NCBI GenBank assembly: GCA_022749755.1
Contig: CM040449.1
Location: 16,809,512-16,873,511 of the forward strand
DNA length: 64,000 nucleotides
Source of the DNA: Azadirachta indica
Taxonomy: Eukaryota > Streptophyta > Magnoliopsida > Sapindales > Meliaceae
Direction of reading: 5' to 3'
In this document: piece after piece, positions 36,264 to 48,854 of the stretch
Layout: each line of letters opens with the position of its first letter
Numbering within the stretch: position 1 is the first letter of the stretch
Made by a program: the position numbers and the translations under genes
Notes under the pieces: model-generated
Told to the model about the DNA's origin: nothing
Databases searched by the model: none
The model's input: only the letters and a program-made list of their open reading frames with translations

Positions 36264-38319
36264 ATTTTAATTACCTTTTTTCTCTTGTTTGTATTATAAT
36301 CTGTTCTGTTTGTTTATCCCTCGCTTATTGGAGTTCTAATAATCCTGAAGGACAGCAGGAGGACTTGTACTTTTAAGGTACTGTTTAGAATATACAGCGT
36401 TGAAAGTTGTGTTTTAATTTGCTTTTTTTTTTATTCCTTTTCTTTTAGCATATATATATATATATATATCAGAACATTATATTATTAATAAAATAAGGAG
36501 AAAGGGGAGATTACAAGAGCATGGATTTTTATTTGAATGCAAAAAGATTGCAGTTCAAGAACAGCATTAACTGCAGAAAATTTGTTGCCAAGAAAAGCCA
36601 CAGTAGCAATTAACCCATGAAGCAGCAGGAAAAAAAAAAAAAAAAAAACTCTCCCCCAGCAGTAGAAGGTTAACCGAAGCAGTAAGCAGAGTAAGCTTGT
36701 AACGCTGTTCTCTAAAACTCTATTCTAACATCTCGCTATTTTAGGAATTTTTTATTTTCTGTTTAATAGAATTTTGTTTATTTATATAATTTTATCAAAG
36801 AAAAAATAATCTTACGGGAAGACTCTAAGATTAACAAAATGTACAATTGATATGAAGATTAGCACTAGTTTTAATGAAAAGATGACACATTGCAATTCCA
36901 TTAATACCCTTTTCTCTAAAACTCTATTCTAACATCCATCTCCATCGTTTTTACTAACATCTTATATCCTTTCTATGATTTATATATTCTCATCTAGAAT
37001 ACTAATAAATATAATTATTTTCGTCTTGAATCATTGAACAATTAAAAGAAAAGAAAGAAGGTAAACGATATAGTTCTAACGGGACTCATAAATTTTTCTA
37101 TATATGTAAAGTGTATTGCAAAATAAACTTAATTAATTTATTGAAGCACAAATCTTCAAGAGAATAACTTTCTTTGATTTGGTCTCCTGCCGAAGTAAAT
37201 AAGAAGTTAAGAGATGGCTTTCTCTCACACAAACCTTGGCAAGGAAATTTCCTCAATTAATTTGCATTTAGTGTGCAGGGATGGGGTGGGTTTAGGGGTG
37301 TGTGAAATTTAAAAAAAAAAAATAGAAATTCTATCGAAAGATGTATTTGTAATTTATTGGTTTGACGTCAGTTACCAAACTGCCCTCGCAAACAAAAGTA
37401 AAAATATGAATACTTGTGTCAGTAAATTAATGCGGTATAAAGAGCTTGAAAAAAAAAATTGCATTCGTCTTTAATAAAACTTTGCGAAGAATAAAACTAC
37501 AAGTTTAAAGAGAATATAAATGAGGTAGTAATAGCAACACTCATGAAAATTATAAATTATTTTTCTTTATTCCGAAAATATTGTTAAGACTTGTCTTGTT
37601 TTGTCCCACTCTCACTACGGCTCTCGCACGCAATGAATAACGGAGGATATTGACAACTTAAGTACAAGATATTTAAGATCACAATTATTAATTTAAGATA
37701 AAATCTTTAGCACCTTATAAAATATAACTGTATCTAGAGTTTACAAAAAATTACAACGTTGATTATAATTCTAAACAATTAACGTTGTTTTAATATAAAT
37801 TACTCGACTGAGACGATTAAACTGTAATTGAGAGTTTAAAATTAAGATTTGATTTTCTTTTTAATAACAGATAGCTAGAGAAAAGAAAAGACAATAAACT
37901 TGAGGCGAAATTAACAATCAAGATATTTATTTATTCAACTAGGGAATTAAAGCTATAATAATGAAGTTTGGTTAAAATAATATATATTCCATTTTTATCA
38001 TTTTAAAAGAAATTATATTTAAAAAATATACTAAATTACCAAATTACGCTTCTAAAGTTATTAATTATTTTTGTCTAAAGCTATAATAATATTTGAAAAA
38101 GACATATAACATTTAAAGTTTGGTTAAAATGATGTATTTTCCATTTATATCATTTTAAAAGAAACTAACATCTACAAAATATACCAAATTTCCGAATTAC
38201 GCTTATTTTTGTCTAAATTTACAAATTAAATTAACCGACAGAGTCTTACAATTTAAGTGTATTTTCGATTTTGGATATGTATAAACTTCTTAAACTATGA
38301 TTGTAATAACAATATTTTT
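36264..38319. other. intergenic sequence, no gene seen
   Basis: Contains a (TA)n tract at about 36451-36469 and an A19-type tract at about 36631-36650. Bases 37410-37800 match 51420-51780 (gattaatgcggtataa-like, tcttgttttgtcccactct). No coding region or RNA gene is recognised. Confidence 0.5.
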
Positions 38320-38995
38320 AAGATTTGACCTGGTCCGTCCGATCGACAACATTGAATTCTCTCACGCGATGAAATGATTGACAACAGACATCGATGAGTG
38401 AAGACTTAATTAATAACTACAACATAATTTTCCAAGTTCTTGTACGCAAATCTTGTTGAAGCCATTCATAACTCTGTAGGGACAACGATAAGAAGATGGT
38501 GAAAACTGAAAAGAAGAGTCTCTTGCTGGGGTAGGGTGGACGACTTGACTTTGCTCGAAAGAGATGAGCCCAAGACAATTCAAAGCCTATCAATCATCAA
38601 TTAATTAATTTGCCTTTCTGAGGGTTTTGCTATAGTATAATTGCTGAAATAATTCCATTAAGTTTTGAATGGTTGCGGTTTTAGGCTGTGTTTAATTCTT
38701 ATTTATTGGCTAATGCTATCTTGTAAAAATTAATCGATCACAAAATTTATTGGTTAGCCGTAGAGTAGACTTCGACGCGTTGAATTGGTCTTTTTAAGTG
38801 ATGAATGTAATAAAGGAAGAGCGCTATCAGATCAGTGTGTGAGAAATAAATGTACAAGATTAACTGCAGAGTTTGACGCGGTGATTATATCATTTCGAGT
38901 GATTATATACAAAAGGATCAAGCGCACGTCAGTTGACGAACAAGGAGATCTATAATTAACCCTTGTGAATTGTGTCATATTTGTAGTTTCAATTA
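38320..38995 (+). promoter_or_regulatory. WAKL-4 upstream module with TATA box
   Basis: A complete module: gatttgacctggtcc (about 38323), gacaacattg, gattgacaac, cataactctgtagggaca, gacttgactttgctcg (about 38541), gtttagg-type landmark, gacttcgacgcgttgaattgg (about 38768), gtttgacgcgg, TATATAC at 38904-38910, then the leader cccttgtgaattgtg. TTGAC cores are W-box-like. The ATG lies about 90 bp after the TATA. Confidence 0.7.
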
Positions 38996-40101
38996 ATGGG
39001 AATGCGAGGAATGCGAAACAAACTCATCATGCTGGTCGCGATGCTACTAGCAGTAGTAGACGATACTGCAACAGCAACAGCAGCTACAGCCATGCCCGGC
39101 TGCCCCGATCGCTGTGGAGACGTCGAAATCCCATATCCATTCGGTACGAGTCCTGAGTGTTTCCTAAGCGACGAGTTCTTTATAAAATGCGACCACTCTA
39201 CCGTCCCTCCCAAAGCATTTTTACGGGAATCAAACATCCCTGTTGTCAACATAAGCATCAACGATGGTGGCTTGCACATCACGAACCCTCCAGCACGAGA
39301 CTGCTACGGTACTGCTTCGGAGAAGACCGACCTTTGGAGATCGCTATCTCTCTACCGTTTCACCATCAATGACACACCCAAAACAAATTCACAGTAGTTG
39401 GCTGTGACTCTCATGCTTACATTCGAGGTTACAAGGGTAAACAAACATACTGCGCCGGGTGCATGTCCTTTTGTGACAGACTTGAAGATGTCACTAGTGG
39501 ATCCTGCAGCGGCATTGGATGTTGCCAGATTGAGATTCCTGAAGAGCTCCAAGAAATCAATGTTACAGCATATAGCTTCAACAGGCACATAAATGTATTA
39601 GACTTCAATCCTTGCACATTTGCGTTTGTTACTGATCAAAGCAAGTTCAATTTCTCCTCCGCTTATCTTTCTGATTTGAATGAAGACTTTCCCATAATGC
39701 TTGACTGGGCAGTAAATGGGACGTGTACCGAAGAAACAGCAAACACCTCGTCGAGCAACGTCTGTGGCAAAAATGCATTCTGTTATAACGCCGAAAGTAC
39801 CATAGATTCTGGGTATGGGTATCGTTGTCGGTGTAATCAGGGTTACGATGGGAATCCATACCTCCCTGATGGTTGCCAAGGTATATACATCTCAATTAAA
39901 TAGCGCGAAGTCCAGACATCTCTAAGTTGTTACTTCTCTTCTTATTTTAATTTTATTCTTCTATTTGCAGGCATTGATGAATGCGAGAAAAATCATATTC
40001 ACAAATGTGATGTTTCCTTATCAACATGTGTTAACCAAGAAGGAAATTATGTTAAAAAAATAGCATTAATTAGTGCGCTAGTTTATTTCCTATTTTTTTA
40101 G
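38996..40101 (+). pseudogene. WAKL-4: frameshifted, kinase-less WAKL pseudogene
   Basis: Exon 1 is 38996-39880 and exon 2 is 39971-40101. The first 133 codons are normal (signal peptide, [11 protein letters not shown]). Two extra bases at about 39371-39382 (gacacaccc) shift the frame to a TAG at about 39395. After the shift the rest of exon 1 is intact through the EGF ending YLPDGCQG. Exon 2 starts GIDEC but breaks off after GNYV, and is followed by a hydrophobic stretch and TAG at 40099-40101. The transmembrane and kinase exon is absent. The same truncation point is shared with WAKL-6, so the kinase was lost before these two genes duplicated. Confidence 0.88.
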
Positions 40102-40809
40102 AAATAATGGGGCACGTTCTTGAAGGCTCCATGTTCAAGAAAACATGCTTAGTGACATTTTCATTGTAGAACAAATATGTTAACTATTTTATAAATATTT
40201 AATTTTTTTTAAATCAAACTAAATCTATAAGAAGAATTTTTTATGTTGCTTTAAATTTTTATATTAATTATGTTAAAATATATGTAATTACATTATATGA
40301 AATAAAATTTTATTTACAGATCTTTGAAAGAAATATGACAAAATATTTGGTGTAAAAAATAGAAAAACAAATCAATTATTTGAAGAAACATGCCAAAAAA
40401 TAGCCATGTTTTTAATTTTAAATTATTCAGTAGCAATGATTTAATTTTAAATACGTTTTTTTGTTTAAATATAGAGGTGTAAATGCTAGAATCAATTCGT
40501 CAACTCCTTTAAATTTTTATTAATCAAGTAAAATTTTATTTTATTAAAGGAATTTAGAAGATACTTTTATTAGGAGCTTGAAGTAAAGATCAATGACTTT
40601 TGATTTTCACACAAGTTTCATAGGTTAATATTTGGTTATTAAATTTATACATTTTAATAATTAAAATTAAATAAATTATATGCAATTAATATATAATTAA
40701 TTATAATAGCTGTGTGAGGTATAATCTTCACTATTAAAAATTTATAAAGCTAATAGTTAGAAATCAATGTAACGTGATGTATAGATTTAAAAGGCTCTTG
40801 ACCTGTATA
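40102..40809. other. AT-rich intergenic sequence after the WAKL-4 truncation
   Basis: The first ~60 bp resemble the sequence after WAKL-6 (agaaataatg, gttcttgaa, tcaag.aaacatg), then the two diverge. No kinase sequence is found. Nothing else is recognised. Confidence 0.5.
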
Positions 40810-41350
40810 CACGACTGTTAAGACTTGACCTGGTCCGTCCGATCGACAACATTGTATTCTCTCACGCGATGAAAGGATTGACAATAGACATTACTAGTGA
40901 AGACTTAATTAATGAAATATGACGTAATTTCCAAGTCTTCGTACAGAAATCTAATTAAAGCCATTCATAACTCTGTAGGGACAAGGATAATTGCTGGGTA
41001 GGGTAGACTCCATGACTTTGCTTGGAGAGGACCCCAAGACAATGGAAGCATAAAATTCATAATTAATTTGATTTTCTGAGGGTTTTGCTATTGTATAATT
41101 GCTGTTATAATTTTAATAATAAATTTTTTATTATTCGATTCTCAAATTTGAGAATGGTTGTGGATTTAGGCTGTGTTTATGTTTTCTTTATTTTCTAATG
41201 CTATTTTTTTAATAATTAATCAAATCATAAATTTATTTGTTAGCCGTAGAGTAGACTCCGACGCGTTGAATTGGTGTTTTTAGGGAATTCATGTATTAAA
41301 TGAAGAGCGTAATCAGATCAGTGTGTGAGAAATAATGTTTGAATACTTGC
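40810..41350 (+). repeat. orphan WAKL upstream module
   Basis: Close to the WAKL-4, -6 and -7 modules from gttaagacttgacctggtcc (about 40816) through ggatttaggctgtgttta (about 41162) to gacgcgttgaattggtg (about 41261) and agatcagtgtgtgagaaata (about 41314). It stops before the TATA and coding part and runs into another module fragment at about 41373 (gatcgacaacattgg). No gene follows within it. Confidence 0.75.
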
Positions 41351-41532
41351 TGTAGAGATTGACGTGCTGATTTTGATCGACAACATTGGATTCTCTCCCG
41401 ATGAAAGGATTGATTATAGACATTTACAGTGAAAATCTAGACTTGATTAATAACTGCAGCATGAATTTCAGGTCCTTGTGCGAAAATTTTATTGAAGACA
41501 TTCATGACTCTATATGGACAATAATAAGAAAA

Positions 41533-41883
41533 AGAATAATTTTTAATTTACCTCTTTCAAATATTAATAATTTTTACTCTACTCCTAAATTTATTGTAAT
41601 TTATTTAAACATCCCTTAAATCTGACCATTAAAATTAATTGTTCAAAGGGTATATCATTAAATTATAGTTATAATTATTTTTCTTTTTTTCTTCTCTCTC
41701 TTCTATTTTTTTTTTTTCCTTCTCTTTGTTCATTTGTAGAAAGTTGATTAAAGCAACCATTGACTATAGACGTTGACAGCGAAATTCTAAATTTAATTAT
41801 TAACTGCAAGATGAATTTTCTAATCTTTGTGCGGAAATTTTATTAAAGACATTCGTAACTCCGGAATGAGAATGATAAGAAAA
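41533..41883 (+). repeat. tandem duplicate of module fragment plus MULE left end
   Basis: Unit length is about 351 bp. The segment starting ...ATAAGAAAA AGAATAATTTTTAATTTACC (41524 on) recurs as ATAAGAAAA GAGTAATTTTTAATTTACC (41875 on). The preceding upstream-module fragments (about 41405-41530 and 41763-41880) are also paired. This means the left end of the element was duplicated in tandem together with promoter DNA. Confidence 0.7.
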
Positions 41884-42545
41884 GAGTAATTTTTAATTTA
41901 CCTCCTTCGTACATTGATAATTTTTATTCTACTTCTAAATTTATTGTAAGTCATCTAAACGCTCTTAATCCGTTAACTTTGACCATTAAAATTAATTATT
42001 CAAAGGGTAAATTAATAAATTACAATTATAATTATTTTTTCATTTTTTCTTCTCTCTTTTCTATTTTTCCTCCTTCTCTCTTCCTTTTTTTTCTTTTTCT
42101 TCTCTTTGTTCATTCGTAGAAAGCTGATTAAATTAATCATTGGATGCTACTTGAAGCAGCCGTCGGACACTGCCTTCAGCAGCTATAGAAGGCTGCAGTA
42201 GCCTGCACAATCATGAAAGGTTGCTTGCAGCCATGGAAGAGAGATAAAGAGATTATGGAAGAGAGAAGGAAGAAGAAGAAAAGAAGAGAGAAGGAAAAAG
42301 GTAAAAAAGCAAAGAGAAGAAAGAAGAAAACATAAAAAAAAATTAATTTGGGTTTTTTAGGGATAATAGTATCTTTTTACACCTATTAAATATTATGAAT
42401 GATAACATAATTTTTTTGTTAGTCAACAGTTAACAGTTAAATTTAACAGACGAGGGACAGACTAATGATTCACAATAAATCTGAAAATGAAAATGAAATG
42501 AAGATTATCAATATATAATAAAGGTCGGTAAATTAAAGATTACCC
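41884..42545. mobile_element. Mutator-like non-autonomous element with perfect 9-bp target duplication
   Basis: The left end GAGTAATTTTTAATTTACC and the reverse complement of the right end GGGTAATCTTTAATTTACC align, and similarity extends for about 100 bp. The flanks are identical: ATAAGAAAA at 41875-41883 and again at 42546-42554. Nine-base duplications with long inverted ends are the hallmark of Mutator elements. It sits in the WAKL-5 upstream module between ...acaaggataagaa-type sequence and atggtgaaaactg. The interior has purine-rich and CTGCAG-type sequence and no transposase. Confidence 0.82.
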
Positions 42546-43063
42546 ATAAGAAAATGGTGAAAACTGAGAAGAAGAGTCTCTCGTTGAGGTGGAGTGGACA
42601 ACTTGACTTTGCTTGAAAGAGCTGACCCCAAACAACACGGGGGCTATCGCTATCCGTCATTAATTAATAATTGCTGTAATAATTTCAATAATTTTTAAAT
42701 TTTTTTATTGTTCAATTCTAAAATTTGAGAATGGATGCGGATTTAGGTTGTGTTTATTTTTTATTTATTTTCTAATGTTTTTTTAATAATTAATCAATTA
42801 CAAATTTATTTGTTAGCCGTAGAGTAGGTAGACTTTTACGCGTTGAATTGGTCGTTTTAGGTGATGCATGTATGTATTAAAGGAAGAGCACTATCAGATC
42901 AGTCTGTGAGAAATAAAGTTAATTGGAAGACTTACGGTAGAGTTTGACGCGCTGATTTTGATCTTTTTGACTGATTGTATATAATAAAATCAAGCGCACA
43001 TCAGTTGACGAAAAGGAGGTCTAAAATTAACCCTGTGAATTGTGATAATTGGAGTTGCAAGTG
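42546..43063 (+). promoter_or_regulatory. WAKL-5 proximal upstream module with TATA box
   Basis: Starts at the element's target duplication and continues: ggtgaaaactgag, aacttgactttgcttga (about 42600), ggatttaggttgtgttt (about 42740), cgcgttgaattggtc (about 42839), gtttgacgcgctgattttgatc (about 42943), TATATAA at 42978-42984, atcagttgacg (about 42999), then the shared leader tgtgaattgtgataattgg. The first half of the module is displaced upstream by the Mutator-like element. Confidence 0.7.
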
Positions 43064-45836
43064 ATGGGGCTGCGAGGGATGCGCTACAGAATCAGCGCTC
43101 TGGTGGCCGTGCTACTAGTAGTAGTAGAAGGTACTACAGCAGTAGCAGGAGCTATAGCCAAGCCCGGCTGCCCAGATCACTGTGGAGACCTCGAAATCCC
43201 ATATCCATTCGGTATGAGTTCTGAGTGTTCCCTAAACGATGAGTTCTTTATCAAATGCTACAACTCTACCGTCCCTCCCAAAGCATTTTTAACTGGGTCA
43301 AATATTCCTGTCATCAAAATAGGCGTTGAAGATGGTGACTTGCATGTCAGGAACCCTCCAGAACGAGAATGCTACGGTACGGCCTGGGAGGAAACCGAAC
43401 TTTGGAGTTCGCTTTCTCTGTCCAGTTTCACCATCAATCACATCCAGAACAAATTCTCAGTAATTGGCTGTGACTCTCATGCTTACATTCGAGGTTACAT
43501 AAGTAACAAAACATACAGCGCCGGCTGCATGTCCTTGTGTGAGAGATTTGAATACGTCACTGATGGATCCTGCAGTGGCACTGGATGTTGCCAGATCGAG
43601 ATTCCTAAAGGGCTTAAAAGAATCAATGTCACAGTATACAGCTTCAACAATCACACGCGTGTATCAGACTTCAATCCGTGCACATATGCGTTTGTTGTTG
43701 AGCGCAGCAATTTCAATTTCTCCTCCACTTATCTTTCTGATTTGAAAGAAGAATTTCCCATAGTGCTTGACTGGGCAATAAATGGAACATGTACTGAAGA
43801 AATAGCAAACAACTCGTGGAGTAACGTCTGTGGCAAAAATGCATTCTGTTATAAAGCCGAAAGCACCATAGATTCTGAGTATGGGTATCGTTGTCGCTGT
43901 AATCAGGGTTACGATGGGAATCCATACCTCCCTGATGGTTGCAAAGGTATATACACTTCAATTAAATAGCAAAAGGTTCAGATATCTCCTAGTTGTTACA
44001 TCTCTTTTTATATTAATTTTATTCTTTTATCAGCAGATATTGATGAATGCGCCAACAATGATCTTCACAATTGCGATATTTCTTCATCAACATGTATTAA
44101 CCGAGAAGGAAATTATACATGCATCTGCCACCGTGGTTACCACAGTAAAGAAGGAAAAGATGGACAATGTTTTCCTGATCAACTTACAGTTATTCCTAAT
44201 CGAGATCAATTTCCAGTTGTTAAGGTTGCTATTGGTACGGATATATTTACTGTATTGTTTTTTAAATTTTGCTGTGTTTGCGATCCCTGTTTTAATGTTG
44301 GGAAGCTCTGTTTTATTATATGTCTTGTGGGAGAAAACAGAGAGAAAGTAGGCTGTCTTGATTATTACTATTTTTGTTTTAATTTTTTTCCTTGGGAATC
44401 ACAAATTTGATTACATCAGTTAATTATCAACTAATATAAGAATCGACTTTCAAGTATTTATTTTTTCTAATAAAAGCTATTTTTTGCTAAAAACTTTTTA
44501 TTAAATACTACTTCTAAAAATGTATTTGTAGATAACAAATTCTTCATTTTTGATCTTTTGTCAAAGTAAGATAGAGATATTGGAGTCTCTTTACTTTGAT
44601 GAAAATTGTAACTGTTAATTGAGATTTGACCAGATTTTATTTATATTTAGTCGAGTTTAGAAATAAATTTGATTTGTTAATTATGTTAAGCCTTATATTC
44701 TCCTTTATTATTCCAAGAAGAGATAATTAGATTATCTTTAATTTAATTTGAAATATTGTTATTGAACAGGTACTGGGATATTCATTGTGGTTCTGATCGT
44801 TACTAGCTCTTGGTGGTTCTCTTTCAGAATTAAAGAAACTAGCTCTTGGCGGTTTTCTGTCCAAATTAAAGAAAAATTCTTTCAGCAAAATGGTGGTTTT
44901 CTTTTACAGCAAGAACTCTCTAAAAGAAATGGATCTTCTGGTACAGTAAAAATCTTCACTGCAGAGGAACTTAAGAAAGCAACTAATAACTATGCTGAGG
45001 ACAGAGTTATTGGCCAAGGAGGCCATGGAACTGTGTACAAAGGATTTTTAGCTAACAACATTAAAGTTGCCATAAAGACGTCCAAAATAGTTGATCAAAG
45101 TCGAATTGAACAATTCATCAATGAGGTGGTTGCGCTCTCACAAATCCATCATAGGAATGTTGTGAGATTATTAGGCTGCTGTTTAGAGACTGAAGATCCT
45201 TAGCTAGTTTACGAATTTGTTAGTAATGGCACACTTTTTGAACACATTCATAACAAAGGGAAGTTTCCCACTATTTCTTGGGAAATTCGGCTAAGGATGG
45301 CAACAGAAATCGCAAACGTGCTGTATTTTTTGAACTCTGAAGCTTCTACTCCAATTACCCGTAGATGTATCAAGTCTACCAATATTCTCTTAGACAGTAA
45401 TTATAACGCAAAGGTATCTACTTGTGGAGCTTGCAAGTTGGTTCCAATGGATGAAACTCAGTTATCTACATTGGTACAAAGAACTCTAGGGTACTTAGAC
45501 CCTGAATACTTCCTTACTAGCCAACTAACTGAGAAAAGTGATGTATACAGTTTTGGAGTTATTCTTCTCGAGTTGCTAACAGGAAAGAAAGCTTTTCTAT
45601 TTGACAGGCCAGAGGAAGATAGAAGTTTGGTTAATTCTTTTCTTTCTTCATTGAAAGAGAATTATTTCTTCGAAATTCTTGACAAACATGTTGTAAACGA
45701 TGAGAATAAGGAGCAATTGAAGGAAGTGGGGAATCTAGCAGTGAGGTGCTTAAGGTTCAAAGGAGATGAAAGACCTTCAATGAAGGAAGTAGCAGAGGAA
45801 TTAGAAGGATTGAGAATGATGCAAAAGCACTCTTAG
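43064..45836 (+). pseudogene. WAKL-5: WAKL with nonsense codons and decayed kinase core
   Basis: Exons are 43064-43946, 44037-44234 and 44770-45836, all phase 1 with good borders. Exons 1 and 2 are intact (signal peptide, CGDLEIPYPFG, EGF, DIDEC calcium-binding EGF). Exon 3 encodes the helix, an internal duplication (TSSWWFS...IKE then TSSWRFS...IKE), the GQGGHG loop and VAIK. It then stops at TAG 45201-45203, where other genes have Leu (ETEVPL). The product would be 504 residues with only part of the kinase N-lobe. Downstream the catalytic HRD reads R-R-C (45360-45368) and DFG reads T-C-G (45420-45428), so even a readthrough product would be inactive. A second TAG at 45834 replaces Trp. Relaxed constraint on catalysis seems clear. 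Confidence 0.9.
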
Positions 45837-48800
45837 GATAATTCGGAATTGAATGCAGAAACTGAGACTAATTGCTTGCTGAGACAAATTATGCTTACAA
45901 CTTTGGTGATGATGATAGAAATACAATAAATGTTGCTGGGTATGACAGCCTCAAAGACCAATAAATACTGGTAGCAATTGCTGACGGCAGAACCATTTTT
46001 TTTTTTTTTTTTTTGGTGATGTTCAGATGTTTTTTAATTACTTTGTGTTTTGTTGTTTGTATATATTATTGTGCTTTATCTCTGGCTAATTAAGTATTCA
46101 ATAATCCTTAGAGACTATTGATTAAGTGTTTGAAAGTAGTGTTTTAATTTGCTTCGTGTTCCTTTTACCATAATTTTAAGGAAAAAGCTTTATTTAAGGG
46201 CCTTTTATTTTCTTTAACTGAATTTTGTTTGTTAAAAAAAAAAAGAAAAAAGTACACAATTAAGAAAGCCGTTATCAATACCTGATGAACTTCAGAAAAG
46301 TACATAATTAAGAATTTCAAATACACGTAGAAAATTATCAATTTAATCTTTAAAATACATTTTTATTACTTTAGTTTCTATAGATTTTATTTGAAATTTA
46401 AGTAAAATGTACTGGATGAAACAAAATAAAAAAATATATATATATTATAGGTAAAGTACATCACCGTAAATAATTTTTAATGGGAAAACAATACTTTTTT
46501 TTTAAAAAAATATGAGTTTTCAGCAAAAATTAATTGTTAAAGCCAAAAACACTTTCCACAAAATGATGGGAATTGTATAAAATAATTCATTTTTTCGACA
46601 CATTTAATAACATTTTAGAGAGTAACTGCATATTCAGAAATGTGTTTTGAAAAACAATCACTTGTTCAGAATGTTGGGACGAGATCCGCAAATAATCATA
46701 TGAGATTAAATTTACACCAATGAAGGCCATGAAATTCTTATACATGGGCCTGGCCCAGTGAGAAATCCCTCCCTCATGCAGCGTTGGACTCTAATTTCTG
46801 ACTTCATACCAGACTTGGATTCTAACTATATGTCAAACTCCTTGTCCTGAGGTTTTAGGGAGCAGACACCATAAGGCCCATATTATAAAAGGTAAGTTCA
46901 TATTCTAAAGGAAATCTAACAACAGAGAAATAAAACATTAATGCTTCAGGATGAGTTAATATTCTTTTCACCAAGGTCTAAATTAAATAAATAATTTCAG
47001 TTTAACTCAAAAACCAACCCATTAGAATTAAAGATAAAGCCAAGTTATTAAGTCATCTTTAATAAGAATTCTATTAAAATTAATATTTTAGATGAAAGAA
47101 TCAGCAAATATATAAAACAATTATCAAAAGTACTTATACTATATTTTTAGTACTAAATTAGATAATTGGATTTGAAATCAAAAAAGCACTTTGGTATTAA
47201 AAAATTACTAAAATAGATATTATAACATTTATTCAAATTAAGTAATATATAAAATTAATACATTTTTCAAATTAAATAATATATAAAAGTAATATCTATG
47301 CATCGGTATTTTTTAATAAAAATAAATATTTTTAAAAATAAAAAATTATAAAAATAAATTGGCGTTCTATATTTTTTATATTAATTATTATATAAATTTA
47401 ATAGAAACATAATAAATATTCATATATTAGTCATATTTGTATATTTAATATTTTTAATTATTTAGTAATAATAATGTTTTTATTTTATAAATATTTCTAA
47501 AAATAATTATTATTCAAGTAAATAAAAAGAATTGCAATTTTATAATTTAAGAAAAAACAACAAAATAATCAATTAAAAAGAAATATAACAAAATTAAAAA
47601 AGAATTGGAATTTTTAAAGTTAGTTAGGAGCATGTTGGGAATAACAAAATTTTGATTAAACTTGAATGAAAAATTTCAAGTTTATTGATGATATTTTGTG
47701 AATCACAACATCTTTATTAAAATTGGCGTGCTATGTGCTAAGCACTTTGACTACTAATTTCATAAAGCAACTAACTAGGTACTTATTTAAAAATCATTAT
47801 AAGTGCTAATTTCATTTGGATAAATATTCTTTACTAAAATTATCAAAAATATCAATAATTATTTTGGAAGTGCTAATAAGCACTGTTAAATAGACTCTAA
47901 ATCAATAGAAACCTAATTTCAAGGGGCCTCTACCAATATGCGTATGCGTATATGTGAGTATGCGTGCGTTTGTGTGTGTTTGTAAAGAAGGATTAATAAC
48001 TTTTGATTTTTACACAATTTTTTATGTTAATTTCTACTTATTAAATTTATGTAATGTTAATCATCAAGATAAAAATATATTATGTGTAATAAATATATAA
48101 TTAATTCAATATAATTAATGCAAGTATAGGATATAATTTCAACTATTAAAAATGTATAAATCTAATTGTTGAAATCATTGTAATGAAATATATATAAGTT
48201 TAAGGGGCTCTTAAGCTTTGTGTATATATATATATATATATATATCTATAAGAATACAAGAAAAAACAGCTTCAGTTATTAAATGAATTTTTATACTTAG
48301 AGGGATTTAAAGTTATAAATGTCATTTGAGATTATTTCTCTAGAAGTTAGTCGGGTTAGACTGATTAATTTATATAGCAGTGTTTAAAAATTTAATTTTT
48401 GATTGTTTTAGTTAACAATTAGAGAAAAGAAAAGACAATAAGCTTGAGTGTTAATTAACAGACAAGATAATCGTCAATTCAAGCAAGGAATTAAAGCTAT
48501 AATAATACTTAGTAAAAAGACATATACACCTCCAATGTTTAGTTTAAATAATATATATTTTAATCCTCTCAATTTAAAGAAACTCATGTTGACTGTCTTC
48601 ATAAAAATATTTAGTAATTATGGATGATTTATCTATACTTTTATTATAATTACTATTATGATCTCTTAGTTTTAAGTATTTCAAAAATTAAATATACAAA
48701 ATTATACTTATTTTTGTCAAAATTTATAAATTAAACTAGCAAACAAGGTCTACAAGTTAAGGGAATATCTAATAATATTTTAGATATGTATATGTATAAT

Positions 48801-48854
48801 TTTTGAGCAAATACTTGCATAAACTTTTCCTAAAACTCTGATAGTAAGGAAAAT
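45837..48854. other. WAKL-5 3' flank and long intergenic sequence
   Basis: Bases 45837-45995 still show a degenerate kinase tail ([21 protein letters not shown]) past the stop. Bases about 46420-46680 match other WAKL 3' flanks. A palindromic TGGGCCTGGCCCA lies at about 46745. Bases 48240-48850 match the distal upstream DNA of WAKL-2 and WAKL-7. (TA)n lies at about 48224-48244. No other gene is seen. Confidence 0.5.

Noticed and set aside
41386..41619. 77-codon + frame
   Set aside because: It falls across the tandem module fragment and transposon end and has no recognisable protein.
46720..46900. Palindromic TGGGCCTGGCCCA and balanced-composition stretch as a possible LTR remnant
   Set aside because: No end motifs, duplication or paired copy could be seen, so it is left as intergenic sequence.
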